Source of the DNA: Histomonas meleagridis
Lineage: Eukaryota > Parabasalia > Tritrichomonadida > Dientamoebidae
Assembly (NCBI GenBank): GCA_020186115.1
Contig: WSYJ01000036.1
Location: 124,001-188,000 of the forward strand
DNA: 64,000 nucleotides
Direction of reading: 5' to 3'
The translations under genes were made by a program, and so were the position numbers. Shown here in pieces: positions 50,109-59,519 of this stretch. Every line of letters begins with the position of its first letter. Positions within the stretch are counted from its first letter, which is position 1. The notes beneath the pieces are model-generated. The model did no database searches. It was given only the letters and a program-made list of their open reading frames with translations, and was not told where the DNA came from.

Positions 50109-52281
50109 GATTTTAAAATACTTTTTGATGTATATTATATTTATTTAATACTGCACTCATTATTGCTTCTAAAAATGGTAATTACGAATGTGTTAAATTA
50201 CTTTTAGTACAAAAAAGAATTGATGTTAATGCTAAAAATGTTTTTTATTGCTATTTAAAATTCATTTTAAAGTTTTAAAGTTCCAAAATTAAATATAAAA
50301 TTTATTCAAATTATTTGAAACTGCATTAATTTTAGCTTCTATAAATGGATATGCAAATGTTGTTCAAATACTTCTTGAACAAGATAAAAATTTTTATAAT
50401 GCCAAAGATGATTCATTTTATTATTATATATTAATTTCGATTATATAAAATTTCAAAATAATAATTGGAATTTCTTTTAGTTATATAATACTGCTTTAAT
50501 GTATGCATCTGATGAAGGTTATATTGATATTGTTAAATTACTTCTTGATCAAGATGGTATTGATATTAATGCTCGAAATATTATAATATTTTATTTAATT
50601 TTTACAATAATTTTTTGCAATTTTAAATTTATATTTGGAATTTTCTTTTATGATTTGATAATTCATTTCTTATAGCATGTAAAGCGAAAAATAATGATAT
50701 TGCTAAATTATTTATTGAAGGAGAGGATATAAATATAAATGTTAAAGACATGTGTTTATAATATTTAAAATTTATTGCAATAATTTCAAGTTTAATGAAA
50801 TAATTTGGTATTAAATCAATTTATTTAAAACAGCCCTTATGATTGCATTTTCAAATAATAATTTGGACTTAATCAAATTACTTCTTGAGCAAGAAGATAT
50901 TAATATCAATGCTAAAGATATTTGAGATGCTTACTTAAGATTTATTTTTACTCTTTCAAATTTCTAAATAATTTTTGGAAAATGTTTTAATTTTTTAATA
51001 CACTGATAATGGGAAATTTTTCGGAACCAAACATAGAAATGATTAAACTTATTCTTGAACAAAAAGGATTAGAATTAAATGCAAAAGATTTTTGATTATT
51101 TTATTCAAAGTTATTATAATTTTCTTGATATTTTATAATAAAATTTGGGATTTTTTAAAAGTTTTTCGAACATCATTAATAAAGAATTGTAAATATAAAT
51201 GTTCAAACTTTGTTCAATTACTCCTTGAACATGATGAAGTTGATGTTAATATAAGTGATATTCAATAAGTTTATTTGATGTTTAATAATTATTTTTTATA
51301 TAAAAAAATTATATTTGGAATAAATTTATATTATTTGAAACTGCTTTGATGTATGCATCATATGAAAATTGTGTTGAAATTGTTGAATCACTTCTTAAAC
51401 GGAAAGAAATTAATATTAATGCTCAAAATATTTTTATATTTTATTAAATTCTAACATAAATCTATTGAAATATCAAAATAATATTTGGAATTTAATATCA
51501 TTATTTAGATCTTCGCTTATGTGGGCATCTTATCAAGGATGTGTTGAAATAGTTAAAATACTTCTGGAACAAGATGGAATTGAAATTAATGCTAAAGATA
51601 TCTTTTTTCTTATTTATAATGTTTAATTAAATGCTCCAAAATTTGAATAACATATTTGGAATTTATTTAAATTATTTCGAACAGCTCTTCTTTGGGCATC
51701 AGAAGGTGGAAAATCTGAAGTTTCTAAAATACTTATTGTTCAAAAAGATATAGATTTAAATGTTTTGGATATTTTTTGAATTTTTTTGATGAATTCTAAT
51801 ACTATATTTGGTATCAAATTAATATTTGGAAAATATTCAAATTGTTTTGGACAGCACTTATTAGTGCATCTTTCTACGGTAATACAAATGTAGTTAAATT
51901 ACTTCTTGAACAGGAAGGAATTAATGTTAATGTTAAAAGTAATTATTATTTGTTATATTTTTTTATATTCCAACATATTATAACAAAAACATTTAATTTA
52001 TTTAATGCACCTCTTATTGTTGCAACTAAAAATAATCACATAGAAGTTGTTAAATTACTTCTTGAGCATAAAGGAATTGATATTTATGAAAAAGATATTT
52101 AGTTGTTTTACTTGTTGTTTATTTCAATAATTATATATTTCAAAAAAGTTTTTGGAAGATATTTAAATTTTTTAGAACTGCATTGGAAATTGCAACTATT
52201 AAGGGTTATAATGGAATAAAAGAATTACTTGCTAAAAAGCAAAAGGAAATCATAGATAGTTGCTTCATAAACAATAAATAA
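50109..52281 (+). repeat. Ankyrin-block array: 13 intact 90-nt blocks separated by mostly 80-nt spacers
   Basis: Twelve blocks are exactly 90 nt (30 codons) with no stop or frameshift, and a 13th ends the locus. Examples are TALIIASKNGNYECVKLLL, TALMYASDEGYIDIVKLLL and SSLMWASYQGCVEIVKILL. Of 13 spacers from 50072 to 52175, eleven are 80 nt, one is 81 and one (51942-52007) is 66. Nearly all contain stops in every frame. The last block reads TALEIATIKGYNGIKELLAKKQ and runs on to a normal stop at 52279-52281. TTTGGA or a near variant lies 20 nt before most blocks, and TTT-NNN precedes the Thr codon in almost all. The blocks look selected as protein; the spacers do not. Confidence 0.85.
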
Positions 52282-52515
52282 TAGTTTTTTTTTTTCCTCC
52301 TCTTAAGTTCCAAAAAATTTGTTTACCAAGAAAAACTTATATTTTAAAAAATAAATTATCTTCTAATTTCAATGTGAATTGCTATATAATATAATTCTAA
52401 CAAATATTTCATTAAAGAAGAAAAAAGTGATTTTTTTTTTGACATGGCACCAATAGTAGAAAAATAAAATCATTTTTATACAACAATTACATAGATTTAT
52501 ATAATAATATTTTAT

Positions 52516-53418
52516 TTATAAAAATGGTTCTTCTTCGTTTTGAGGCGAAACTAATGAATACCCATCAATTCCATGGAATGGTGGAATTGGAAGTAGCCAC
52601 TTCAGCCATTCTTCTTTCGGACCACAGACAACTTCCCAATTTTCGATGCAGCTCTTTTTCTTATAGCGTTTTAAGTCTGTTTTATTATTATTAAAATCAG
52701 AAATCGTTAAAAAAATAAAAATCATGGTTAACAACCAAAATGTGAAGCCAAACATAAACAATAAAACACACCCAACAATCATTGGAATGTTTTCTACAAA
52801 GCCTTTTTTAGTGATGGAAATTAAATTATGAATCATAATATTAGTAATATAGAGAAATCCCCATAAATTAAAATGGAAAAACAATTTGTGGTTTTTCTTG
52901 CCAATATATGACGTAGTCCATCCACAGAAATGATCTGGTCGAATAACAATTCTACCTGAATATGGACAATATTCAGCATTATTTGGAAGGCTTAATTGTT
53001 TTACATATTGCTTTTGCTGTTTATTCGAAACATATCCTGATAGATATTCATATGAATTATCATATTTTTGTGGGTAATAAAAAGGAAGATAACCTGGTGA
53101 CTCAAATATAACAAGCACGTACGAAATGAGGAATAGGATAAGGAATATAGTCGTAAATATACCAAATATAAAATGTGATTGCTCAAAAAATTTGGTTTGT
53201 TTTAAATAATATATATACGATAAAATTGCAGCTCCTATTACAATTATTGGCATTGTTAAACTTACTTCCCAATGATTAAGAAAATATTTTTGAGATGAAT
53301 CTGTCTTAACTTTATTAAGAGAAATACATAAAAAATTACATAAAGTTGAATACTTTGTGGGCTCTGGAGATAATGGTGATTCTTGTTTTTCATCACTCGG
53401 AATTACATTATCTTCCAT
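52516..53418 (-). CDS. DHHC-type palmitoyltransferase-like membrane protein with DHFC motif
   Basis: 300 residues. Four hydrophobic segments: about 54-71, 83-105, 182-200 and 210-237. Between segments 2 and 3 lies a cytosolic loop with YCPYSGRIVIRPDHFCGWTTSYIGKKNHKLFFHF. This aligns with the DHHC core (DHHCPWVNNCVGLKNHRYF), but the motif is DHFC (162-165). Most zinc-binding Cys/His of the Cys-rich domain are absent. A DPG-like ESPGYLP follows segment 2 as in DHHC enzymes. The active-site Cys and one His remain. It may be a low-activity S-acyltransferase or a degenerate paralogue. The N-terminus is acidic and Pro/Ser-rich. Confidence 0.75.
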   Translation of the reverse strand: MEDNVIPSDEKQESPLSPEPTKYSTLCNFLCISLNKVKTDSSQKYFLNHWEVSLTMPIIVIGAAILSYIYYLKQTKFFEQSHFIFGIFTTIFLILFLISYVLVIFESPGYLPFYYPQKYDNSYEYLSGYVSNKQQKQYVKQLSLPNNAEYCPYSGRIVIRPDHFCGWTTSYIGKKNHKLFFHFNLWGFLYITNIMIHNLISITKKGFVENIPMIVGCVLLFMFGFTFWLLTMIFIFLTISDFNNNKTDLKRYKKKSCIENWEVVCGPKEEWLKWLLPIPPFHGIDGYSLVSPQNEEEPFL

Positions 53419-53862
53419 CTGGTTACTCCATTGTGAAGAGTTGAGGTGATGTGAAAATTTGTTTTAAAATGCATTTATCTTTTTAATCTGAGAATTTTAT
53501 GGAAAGATCCTTAATCATATACATTAGAAATATGATAAAGATATGTAATATTTCATATTTTATAATATTTCTCCAAGAAATCTCACAGCATCACATATAT
53601 GTTTAACAATTAATATAAACATTTTCCCAGTTGAACATGAATTATATAATTTAGAAAAGGAAATGAAAGAAAAACATTATATTATATTTATATCAAAATC
53701 AGAAGAAAATCATCAATAATGGATAAGTGGTATAGAATATGAAAAGATTTGATTGGTGAAAACATCCGAATAATTTTACACCCAAAAAACGATTTTGTGT
53801 CTTGTGGATTTAAGGAACAGCATGAAATAAAAAATTTCATTGAGACTTTTATTCAAAATATT
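53419..53862. other. Intergenic stretch with a possible gene remnant
   Basis: On the plus strand, about 53560-53728, an ATG-less frame of ~50 codons reads YNISPRNLTASHIC...VEHELYNLEKEMKEKHYIIFISKSEENHQ. It looks more protein-like than its surroundings and is stopped soon after. It may be a decayed gene fragment. Nothing else seen. Confidence 0.3.
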
Positions 53863-54732
53863 CTATGAGGTCTCTTGAACTTCACCCTTGCCTTCACCTT
53901 CCTCCTTTTTGAATATTATCGGCGTTGCGGTTAAGGGGTCTTTTTTGCTGTCGATGCGAGGGATTAGCTTCAATCCATCATTAATAATTTGTCCGATATG
54001 GTAATTTCCTTCTTCATCTGTGAAACAATAACAGCGTGGATGTGGTGTTTCGTTAAGAAATTGATATGAACTATTTGCAACAATTTCATTTCCACTTTCA
54101 ATTTGCTGAGAATCAATGCATTTGAGGAACCTTTTCTCTTTGTTTGCAGAATACATAAGTAAATCGTTAGGGCGAAACGTTTTTGCTGTTGATCTGATTA
54201 AAAATGAATGAAGTGGTTCCTCTTTCTTAATCATATGAACTGTACCTGGTGGAACTTCGCCATTAAAGGCAATTTCAAGTTGTTCTTGGATTTCTGGATC
54301 TTCAATGGAAGAATAAAATGGTGACTTCTTGTATTGTGGAGCTGATCTTCGATTTTCTTTGGTGGGTGAAAGCGTATCATTTTTGTCTGGCTTGTTAGTA
54401 ATTGGAGTTGCCTGCATTACAATTGCTGATTGACGTTTAACAAGATCACTAATATATAAAAAATCTTCTTCGAAAACTTCGTCAGAATCTGTTTTTTGCC
54501 AATATGTAGACATATCAGCAAGCTCAAGATCAACACCTAAAAGACTATTTGTAGGAAATCCATTTGATGATTTTTGGAGAATAGCTGAATTTGGATTAAA
54601 CTCTGTTGAAAGATGAGGAACTTCAAATTTTGGTAAAAGGCAATCAGCATAAATTTCATGTAATTGGTTTTGATATACAACTTTGTTTGAACGAGTCATT
54701 TGGGCTATATAATTTACCCTTTTTTTACCCAT
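53863..54732 (-). CDS. PAF1-like subunit of the Paf1 transcription elongation complex
   Basis: 289 residues from ATG 54732 (MGKKRVNYIAQM). The conserved Paf1 order is visible: ADCLLPKFEVPHL (family PxxPxxPKF), then LLGVDLELADMSTYW (family LLTEPDLGVTIDLINPDTY), FEEDFLYISDLVKRQSAIVMQ, and YKKSPFYSSIEDPEIQEQLEIAF. The last ~120 residues include beta-like segments and an acidic tail. The Paf1 complex travels with RNA polymerase II and promotes histone modification. An inner start at Met12 is possible. The gene is head-to-head with importin-beta, 50 nt between starts, with an Inr-like TCACTTTTT (54738-54746) just upstream. Confidence 0.6.
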   Translation of the reverse strand: MGKKRVNYIAQMTRSNKVVYQNQLHEIYADCLLPKFEVPHLSTEFNPNSAILQKSSNGFPTNSLLGVDLELADMSTYWQKTDSDEVFEEDFLYISDLVKRQSAIVMQATPITNKPDKNDTLSPTKENRRSAPQYKKSPFYSSIEDPEIQEQLEIAFNGEVPPGTVHMIKKEEPLHSFLIRSTAKTFRPNDLLMYSANKEKRFLKCIDSQQIESGNEIVANSSYQFLNETPHPRCYCFTDEEGNYHIGQIINDGLKLIPRIDSKKDPLTATPIIFKKEEGEGKGEVQETS

Positions 54733-54737
54733 TTTAC

Positions 54738-54746
54738 AAAAAGTGA
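54738..54746 (-). promoter_or_regulatory. Inr-like TCACTTTTT in bidirectional promoter
   Basis: On the minus strand TTATCACTTTTTGTAAA lies a few nt before the PAF1-like ATG. It fits TCAYTWYT. The whole 50-nt gap must serve both this gene and importin-beta. Confidence 0.35.
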
Positions 54747-54782
54747 TAAAATTCGAAATTGACAAAGTTTGTCTGACCAAAA

Positions 54783-57449
54783 ATGAATGAATATGTGCAA
54801 AATTTAATAAATTTATTCACAAATGCACTTTCTATTGACAACAGTGTTCGAGACAACGCACAACAGATTATTTTACATGAACTAAATACAAATACAACAA
54901 ACCTTGTTTTAGCATCTTCTATTATTCTTCAAACTCCAGGACTTCAAAAATCTACATATCAATATGCACTAGTAATTTTAAATCGATTATTTAATACATC
55001 GGCAATAAATCTAGCTCGACAGAACTGGCATCAAAATCTTACAATCGACCAAAGAATGGAGATAAAAAAAGCGACCCTTAATTGTATCACTTGTCCACAA
55101 GAAGAGATAGCATTACAGGCAGGTCATTTTGCTAGTGTTCTTTCGAAAATTGATAATGAAGATGCAATTCCGTTTATCAATCAAATATTATTATTTGCTC
55201 AAAATCCAACAGGAGCAGCCCACATCCATTTTGCAGCAGTAAATGCATTAAAAGAGGTTTATATGTCAGGGACCATATGTAAAGATTATTTGGAATGTAC
55301 ATCTGGAGCAGAATCCATTCATAATCAAATAGATTATTTCTACAACATTTTTTTTAATTCCTTAAATTATCCAGTTCCATATGTCACACTTTGTATCAAT
55401 GCATTTACCCAATTAATTCCATATATCAAAGGAATTTTCATCAGTGATCCTAAATATCAAAACTTTTTACTCGATTTTTCCGAAGCAATATTACCTAAAT
55501 CTCCAAATTTATCCATATACCAAGCGATTCATCAATTACTTCTTACGCTTATCAAATGTTTTTATAATACGCCATTTATAAACATCGAAAGGGTTTTATT
55601 CCTCATACATAATGGATTATTTTGTGTCAGTGATGAATTCGTTCGTGTTTCGATCGAAGTCTTAAAAGAAATATTAAAATACGAACGTTCATTAAGTCGT
55701 AAAGACGAAAGAATTCTCAGATATAATGAAGCCAAAGCGAAATATGTAGCTCCACGGAGTTCGGAAAATTCATATAAATGCCCTGAAGTAAAGGTCGAAT
55801 GTGCAAATTATTTTTTATTGATTGCACAAAAGTCAATTATCCAAATCTTTAACTTACTATCGAAAGTTAATCCGGATGAAACAAATGTTGAAAACCCTGA
55901 ATCAAGAGAGATCTACGCATATGCGTATTCATGTTTACGTAAATTCTTTGACTTAGATCCAAAAGATACGTTAAACGAAGTTAATAAATATTGTTATGAA
56001 AATCAACAAACCACAGATTGGACCGTACATAACGCAATGCTTCTGTCTATAGCTACTGTATGTACAAATAAAGTAATTCCTGATGTCAATGATTTCATTA
56101 CTAATATTCTTCAATTTGTAATCGCTATGATGCAATCTCAGATCGATAGGATATGTGAAAATTCATTAAAGACTGCTTCTTTAATAATTAAGTATTATAA
56201 TCATTTTAAGACCGAACAAAGCATTGATTCACTTTTGGAACTTTTGTGTTCTTTGGTCGGTCGGCACCCGTTAATATGCTCAGGAATTCTAAACGTGATA
56301 AACGACTTGATTCTATCGTTCGATGACAACGAAACAAATTCAATATTGTCACAATTTTTTGAGAATATCTTCTCAAAGATATATACAATAATTCAAAGCA
56401 TATTGAATCGTCCTGATTCGTTTCAATCGAATTTAATATTAATTTCATATAATACGTTATGTGCATTAATAGGCAAAACCCCATCAAGTTACATAGAGAT
56501 AATCAAACAACTTTTAGGTGAAACATTAGAAAAATTTGTGAAATTAATTTCGTCATTTAATCAAACAGATGAAATTCATTGTAATGAATTCTGCTTATTA
56601 TCAATTATCTCTAAGATCTTTAAGACGTTTCCTACCTCATTGGTAAATGAAGCTGAGTCGACATTAAAAATTATACTTAAATTATTGGAAAGAACAATTC
56701 ATCCAATTATACACGAAGAATCACTTTTAGCCTTTATACATATTGTATCTTCTCTGCAACAAAGATGTACCGATTATTTAGAGCCACTTACGTCATATAT
56801 TAATTTTGCATTAACATCACAAAGTCCGAGCATTATAAAGAACACCATTTTCTTGATAAATAGTTTGTTTAAAAACGTTGGCCAATATATTATCAATGAC
56901 AAACTTGAGCCGACAATTATATTAATCATAAAATGCTTCGAAAACAAATCATTTACAAGAGAATTCTATCCACAAATAGCAATACAATTAGCGGATATAT
57001 TAATTGACATACCTATCGAATGTACAATTTCACCAAATTTAAGAGACGAAACTTATAAAATATTTAATGACTTAATTAATATTCCGATAAACTTTGGTAA
57101 AAGTGAAGATATAGAATTCGGTAACTTGATTTGCGAGGCAGTGCTATATGGTTACGCAGCAATATTTGAAATATCGAAAAACGATTTCGATTTCTTGAAC
57201 ATGTATAAAAAAAATATGTTCGATAAAGTTGAGTTGTTGATGAAAAAATTGATTGGAAATTATAACAATGAAACATTGAATGCGTTTTGTAAGTTTTTGG
57301 ACATCTCAATGAATGTATTGCCAAAAAGGTTTAATATTTTGGTATGTCATGTAAATCATTACAAGTATTTGTTGTACGCACTATGTTCTGATGACGTCAG
57401 ACTAAAGGAATTTGGAGAAAACGTTTGGGAGAGAATGAAATATTTTTAA
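54783..57449 (+). CDS. Importin subunit beta-1 (karyopherin beta)
   Basis: 888 residues, close to the 860-876 of importin-beta-1. HEAT repeats run throughout. The N-terminus has NLFTNALSIDNSVRDNAQQIIL (family L..A.SPD...R..AE..L), and an early LFNTSAIN..RQNWHQNLTIDQRMEIKKATL block corresponds to the W..L....R..IK...L of repeat 2-3. Middle and C-terminal repeats match importin-beta length and order. It binds importin-alpha and nucleoporins and is released by Ran-GTP. The exact paralogue is inferred from length and the N-terminal repeats. Confidence 0.75.
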   Translation: MNEYVQNLINLFTNALSIDNSVRDNAQQIILHELNTNTTNLVLASSIILQTPGLQKSTYQYALVILNRLFNTSAINLARQNWHQNLTIDQRMEIKKATLNCITCPQEEIALQAGHFASVLSKIDNEDAIPFINQILLFAQNPTGAAHIHFAAVNALKEVYMSGTICKDYLECTSGAESIHNQIDYFYNIFFNSLNYPVPYVTLCINAFTQLIPYIKGIFISDPKYQNFLLDFSEAILPKSPNLSIYQAIHQLLLTLIKCFYNTPFINIERVLFLIHNGLFCVSDEFVRVSIEVLKEILKYERSLSRKDERILRYNEAKAKYVAPRSSENSYKCPEVKVECANYFLLIAQKSIIQIFNLLSKVNPDETNVENPESREIYAYAYSCLRKFFDLDPKDTLNEVNKYCYENQQTTDWTVHNAMLLSIATVCTNKVIPDVNDFITNILQFVIAMMQSQIDRICENSLKTASLIIKYYNHFKTEQSIDSLLELLCSLVGRHPLICSGILNVINDLILSFDDNETNSILSQFFENIFSKIYTIIQSILNRPDSFQSNLILISYNTLCALIGKTPSSYIEIIKQLLGETLEKFVKLISSFNQTDEIHCNEFCLLSIISKIFKTFPTSLVNEAESTLKIILKLLERTIHPIIHEESLLAFIHIVSSLQQRCTDYLEPLTSYINFALTSQSPSIIKNTIFLINSLFKNVGQYIINDKLEPTIILIIKCFENKSFTREFYPQIAIQLADILIDIPIECTISPNLRDETYKIFNDLINIPINFGKSEDIEFGNLICEAVLYGYAAIFEISKNDFDFLNMYKKNMFDKVELLMKKLIGNYNNETLNAFCKFLDISMNVLPKRFNILVCHVNHYKYLLYALCSDDVRLKEFGENVWERMKYF

Positions 57450-57949
57450 AATTTTATGCATTTATAACTAAATTTTTTGAAAAAAATTAACATATCAAGT
57501 GAATTTTTTTAAGATGTTTTTTCATAATGTGTTATTTAAAATATTAAGTGAAAAAATACCTAAAAAAACATTCGATTTGGTTTGTTTACAAAATTTTTTA
57601 TTATATTGATGATAATCCTCAAATGATGAAAAAGTTTGAGACTGAATTAATTAATCTTTTAAATGATTCTAACAAAATTGATAATCTGATTCATATATAA
57701 TATAATGCCTTGATATATGAAGCAGATTTTTATAATTTTAAGTCGAGTTTTGGTACGTAACGTTACGTACAAAAAATCGACATTTGTATAAAGTATACAA
57801 AAACTTGCTGTTGAAACTGCACTTTTTCTTTTGGCTTTATTGAAAAGTCGCTGGTAAATGTCCTATCGTCACTTCAAGATTACATTGAAACTGAGGAAAA
57901 TTAACCATTCAATTTGAAATTTAACGTACTTTTATAGAATTAAGGTTTT
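57450..57949. other. Intergenic stretch with gene remnant and 18-bp palindrome
   Basis: At about 57530-57700 two adjacent plus-strand frames read LFKILSEKIPKKTFDLVCLQNF, then, after a frame change, IDDNPQMMKKFETELINLLNDSNKIDNLIHI and a stop. This looks like the broken end of an old gene. At 57753-57770 lies a perfect palindrome GTACGTAACGTTACGTAC containing AACG on both strands. TATCGTCACTT at about 57863 resembles the MRE-2f Myb element and lies about 85 nt before the kinase ATG. Confidence 0.45.
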
Positions 57950-59116
57950 ATGAATCGTTTCGAAGAAATAGCAACTCTCGGGGATGGTGCCTTTGGTATA
58001 GTGACAAAATGTAAAGACAAACAAACAGGAGAATTTGTGGCAATTAAAAAAATTAAACAAAAATATTCATCTTTCGAAGAATGCCTATCATTGAAAGAAG
58101 TAAAAAGCTTACGGAAAATGAAACATGAAAATGTTATTAAGCTATTACAAATTTTTAGGGAAAATGGTTTTTTATATCTTGTTTTTGAATTAGGTGGAAA
58201 ATCATTACTTCGTACTATGAACGAAAAAGGTCGTTATAATGAACAAGAAATTAAATCAATTATGAAACAAATATTTTCAGGCCTCGCTCATGTGCATAAA
58301 CAAGGTTTTTTCCATCGTGATATTAAACCAGACAATTTATTATGGAAAGATGATAAATTAAAAATTGCTGACTTTGGGCTCGCCCGCGAAATACGAAGTA
58401 TGCCACCATATACAGAATATGTTTCTACACGATGGTATAGAGCACCCGAAATCATATTAAAGTCACCTAACTACAATTCACCAGTAGACATTTGGGCTGC
58501 TGGTGTTATAATGGCTGAGCTATATACAGGAAAGCCGATTTTTCCTGGGAATTCAGAACAAGATCAATTATATAAAACAATTTCTATTTTAGGCTCACCA
58601 AATTCCAGAAGCTGGCCTGATGGTATTCGTCTTGCAAACAGGCATGGTATCAGATTTAATCCTACACCATCTGTAAATTTTGCAAGTTTAATCCCAAATG
58701 CATCAAAAAACGCAATCGATCTTATACAACAATTGTTGCAATATGATCCTGCAAAAAGGCCAAGCGCTGCACAAGCTTTACAGCATCCATTTTTCCAAGA
58801 AGAACCAGAACCGATAGTAACGGTCTCCGCATCAAAAGTCAATTCAAATTTGAACAAGTCAGAAAATTCAAAAGAACCGTCGCTGGAAAATTTGGTGAAA
58901 AAAATTATTTTATCAAACGAAGCTGATGTAAAATATGAAAAGAACTCAAGGACAATACTTGCAAGAGCAGAATCTTATCAATCAAACATATCAAAAAAAA
59001 TGAAACCAATATATGATAATCAGTTTCAAGTACAGAATCGCTTTAAACTATTTGGAGCAACAGAACAATTTGATGATGACGATGATGACATTGATTTTGA
59101 TTCTTTATTGAAATAA
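57950..59116 (+). CDS. MAK/ICK (RCK-family) protein kinase
   Basis: 388 residues. Kinase domain 4-~285: Gly loop GDGAFG, VAIKKIK lysine, HRDIKPDNLLW, DFGLAR, activation loop TEYVSTRWYRAPE, and LYTGKPIFPGNSEQDQLYKTISILGSP. The TEY (TDY in MAK/ICK) with a single Glu before STRWYRAPE, and the P.GNSE.DQ insert, place it with RCK kinases (MAK, ICK, Chlamydomonas LF4). These are phosphorylated on the loop Tyr and limit flagellar length. The C-terminal ~95 residues are disordered with an acidic end (DDDDDDIDFDSLL). All catalytic residues are present. Confidence 0.9.
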   Translation: MNRFEEIATLGDGAFGIVTKCKDKQTGEFVAIKKIKQKYSSFEECLSLKEVKSLRKMKHENVIKLLQIFRENGFLYLVFELGGKSLLRTMNEKGRYNEQEIKSIMKQIFSGLAHVHKQGFFHRDIKPDNLLWKDDKLKIADFGLAREIRSMPPYTEYVSTRWYRAPEIILKSPNYNSPVDIWAAGVIMAELYTGKPIFPGNSEQDQLYKTISILGSPNSRSWPDGIRLANRHGIRFNPTPSVNFASLIPNASKNAIDLIQQLLQYDPAKRPSAAQALQHPFFQEEPEPIVTVSASKVNSNLNKSENSKEPSLENLVKKIILSNEADVKYEKNSRTILARAESYQSNISKKMKPIYDNQFQVQNRFKLFGATEQFDDDDDDIDFDSLLK

Positions 59117-59519
59117 TTTATGATTGTTTATGTATAATTTGATGTAATTTGAATAAAATGTAAAATTATAGAGATATTAAATTTTAATTATCATATGCTT
59201 CTCGAACTTGGATATGAATATAAAAAACATGTATAAATTATATATAATAAACTTTTAACAACAATGTGTTCATATGAAGGAATATGGCTAAAAGTAAATC
59301 ATAAAATGTATAAATGTGTTAAAGCATGAAAAATTACTTATAATGTTTTGATTATACTAAACTGTTTTATCAATAACTTGTATTTTACTTCTGAAAGTGT
59401 GGTAAAAAGTTTGTTGTTGATTAAGTAGAATTTCTTTTCCTAATGTAAAAATAGGCATTCTTAAAAACACTTTCATTCACTTAATTGTACACATTAATTA
59501 TTAAAAAATTATAAGATTC
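59117..59519. other. Intergenic stretch, nothing recognised
   Basis: AT-rich, no open frame, no clear motif apart from simple T and A runs. Confidence 0.5.

Noticed and set aside
50072-52175. Spacers as ordinary GT-AG spliceosomal introns
   Set aside because: No conserved GT near the 5' border or AG at the 3' border in the aligned spacers, and no ACTAAC-type branch/3' signal as known from trichomonads.
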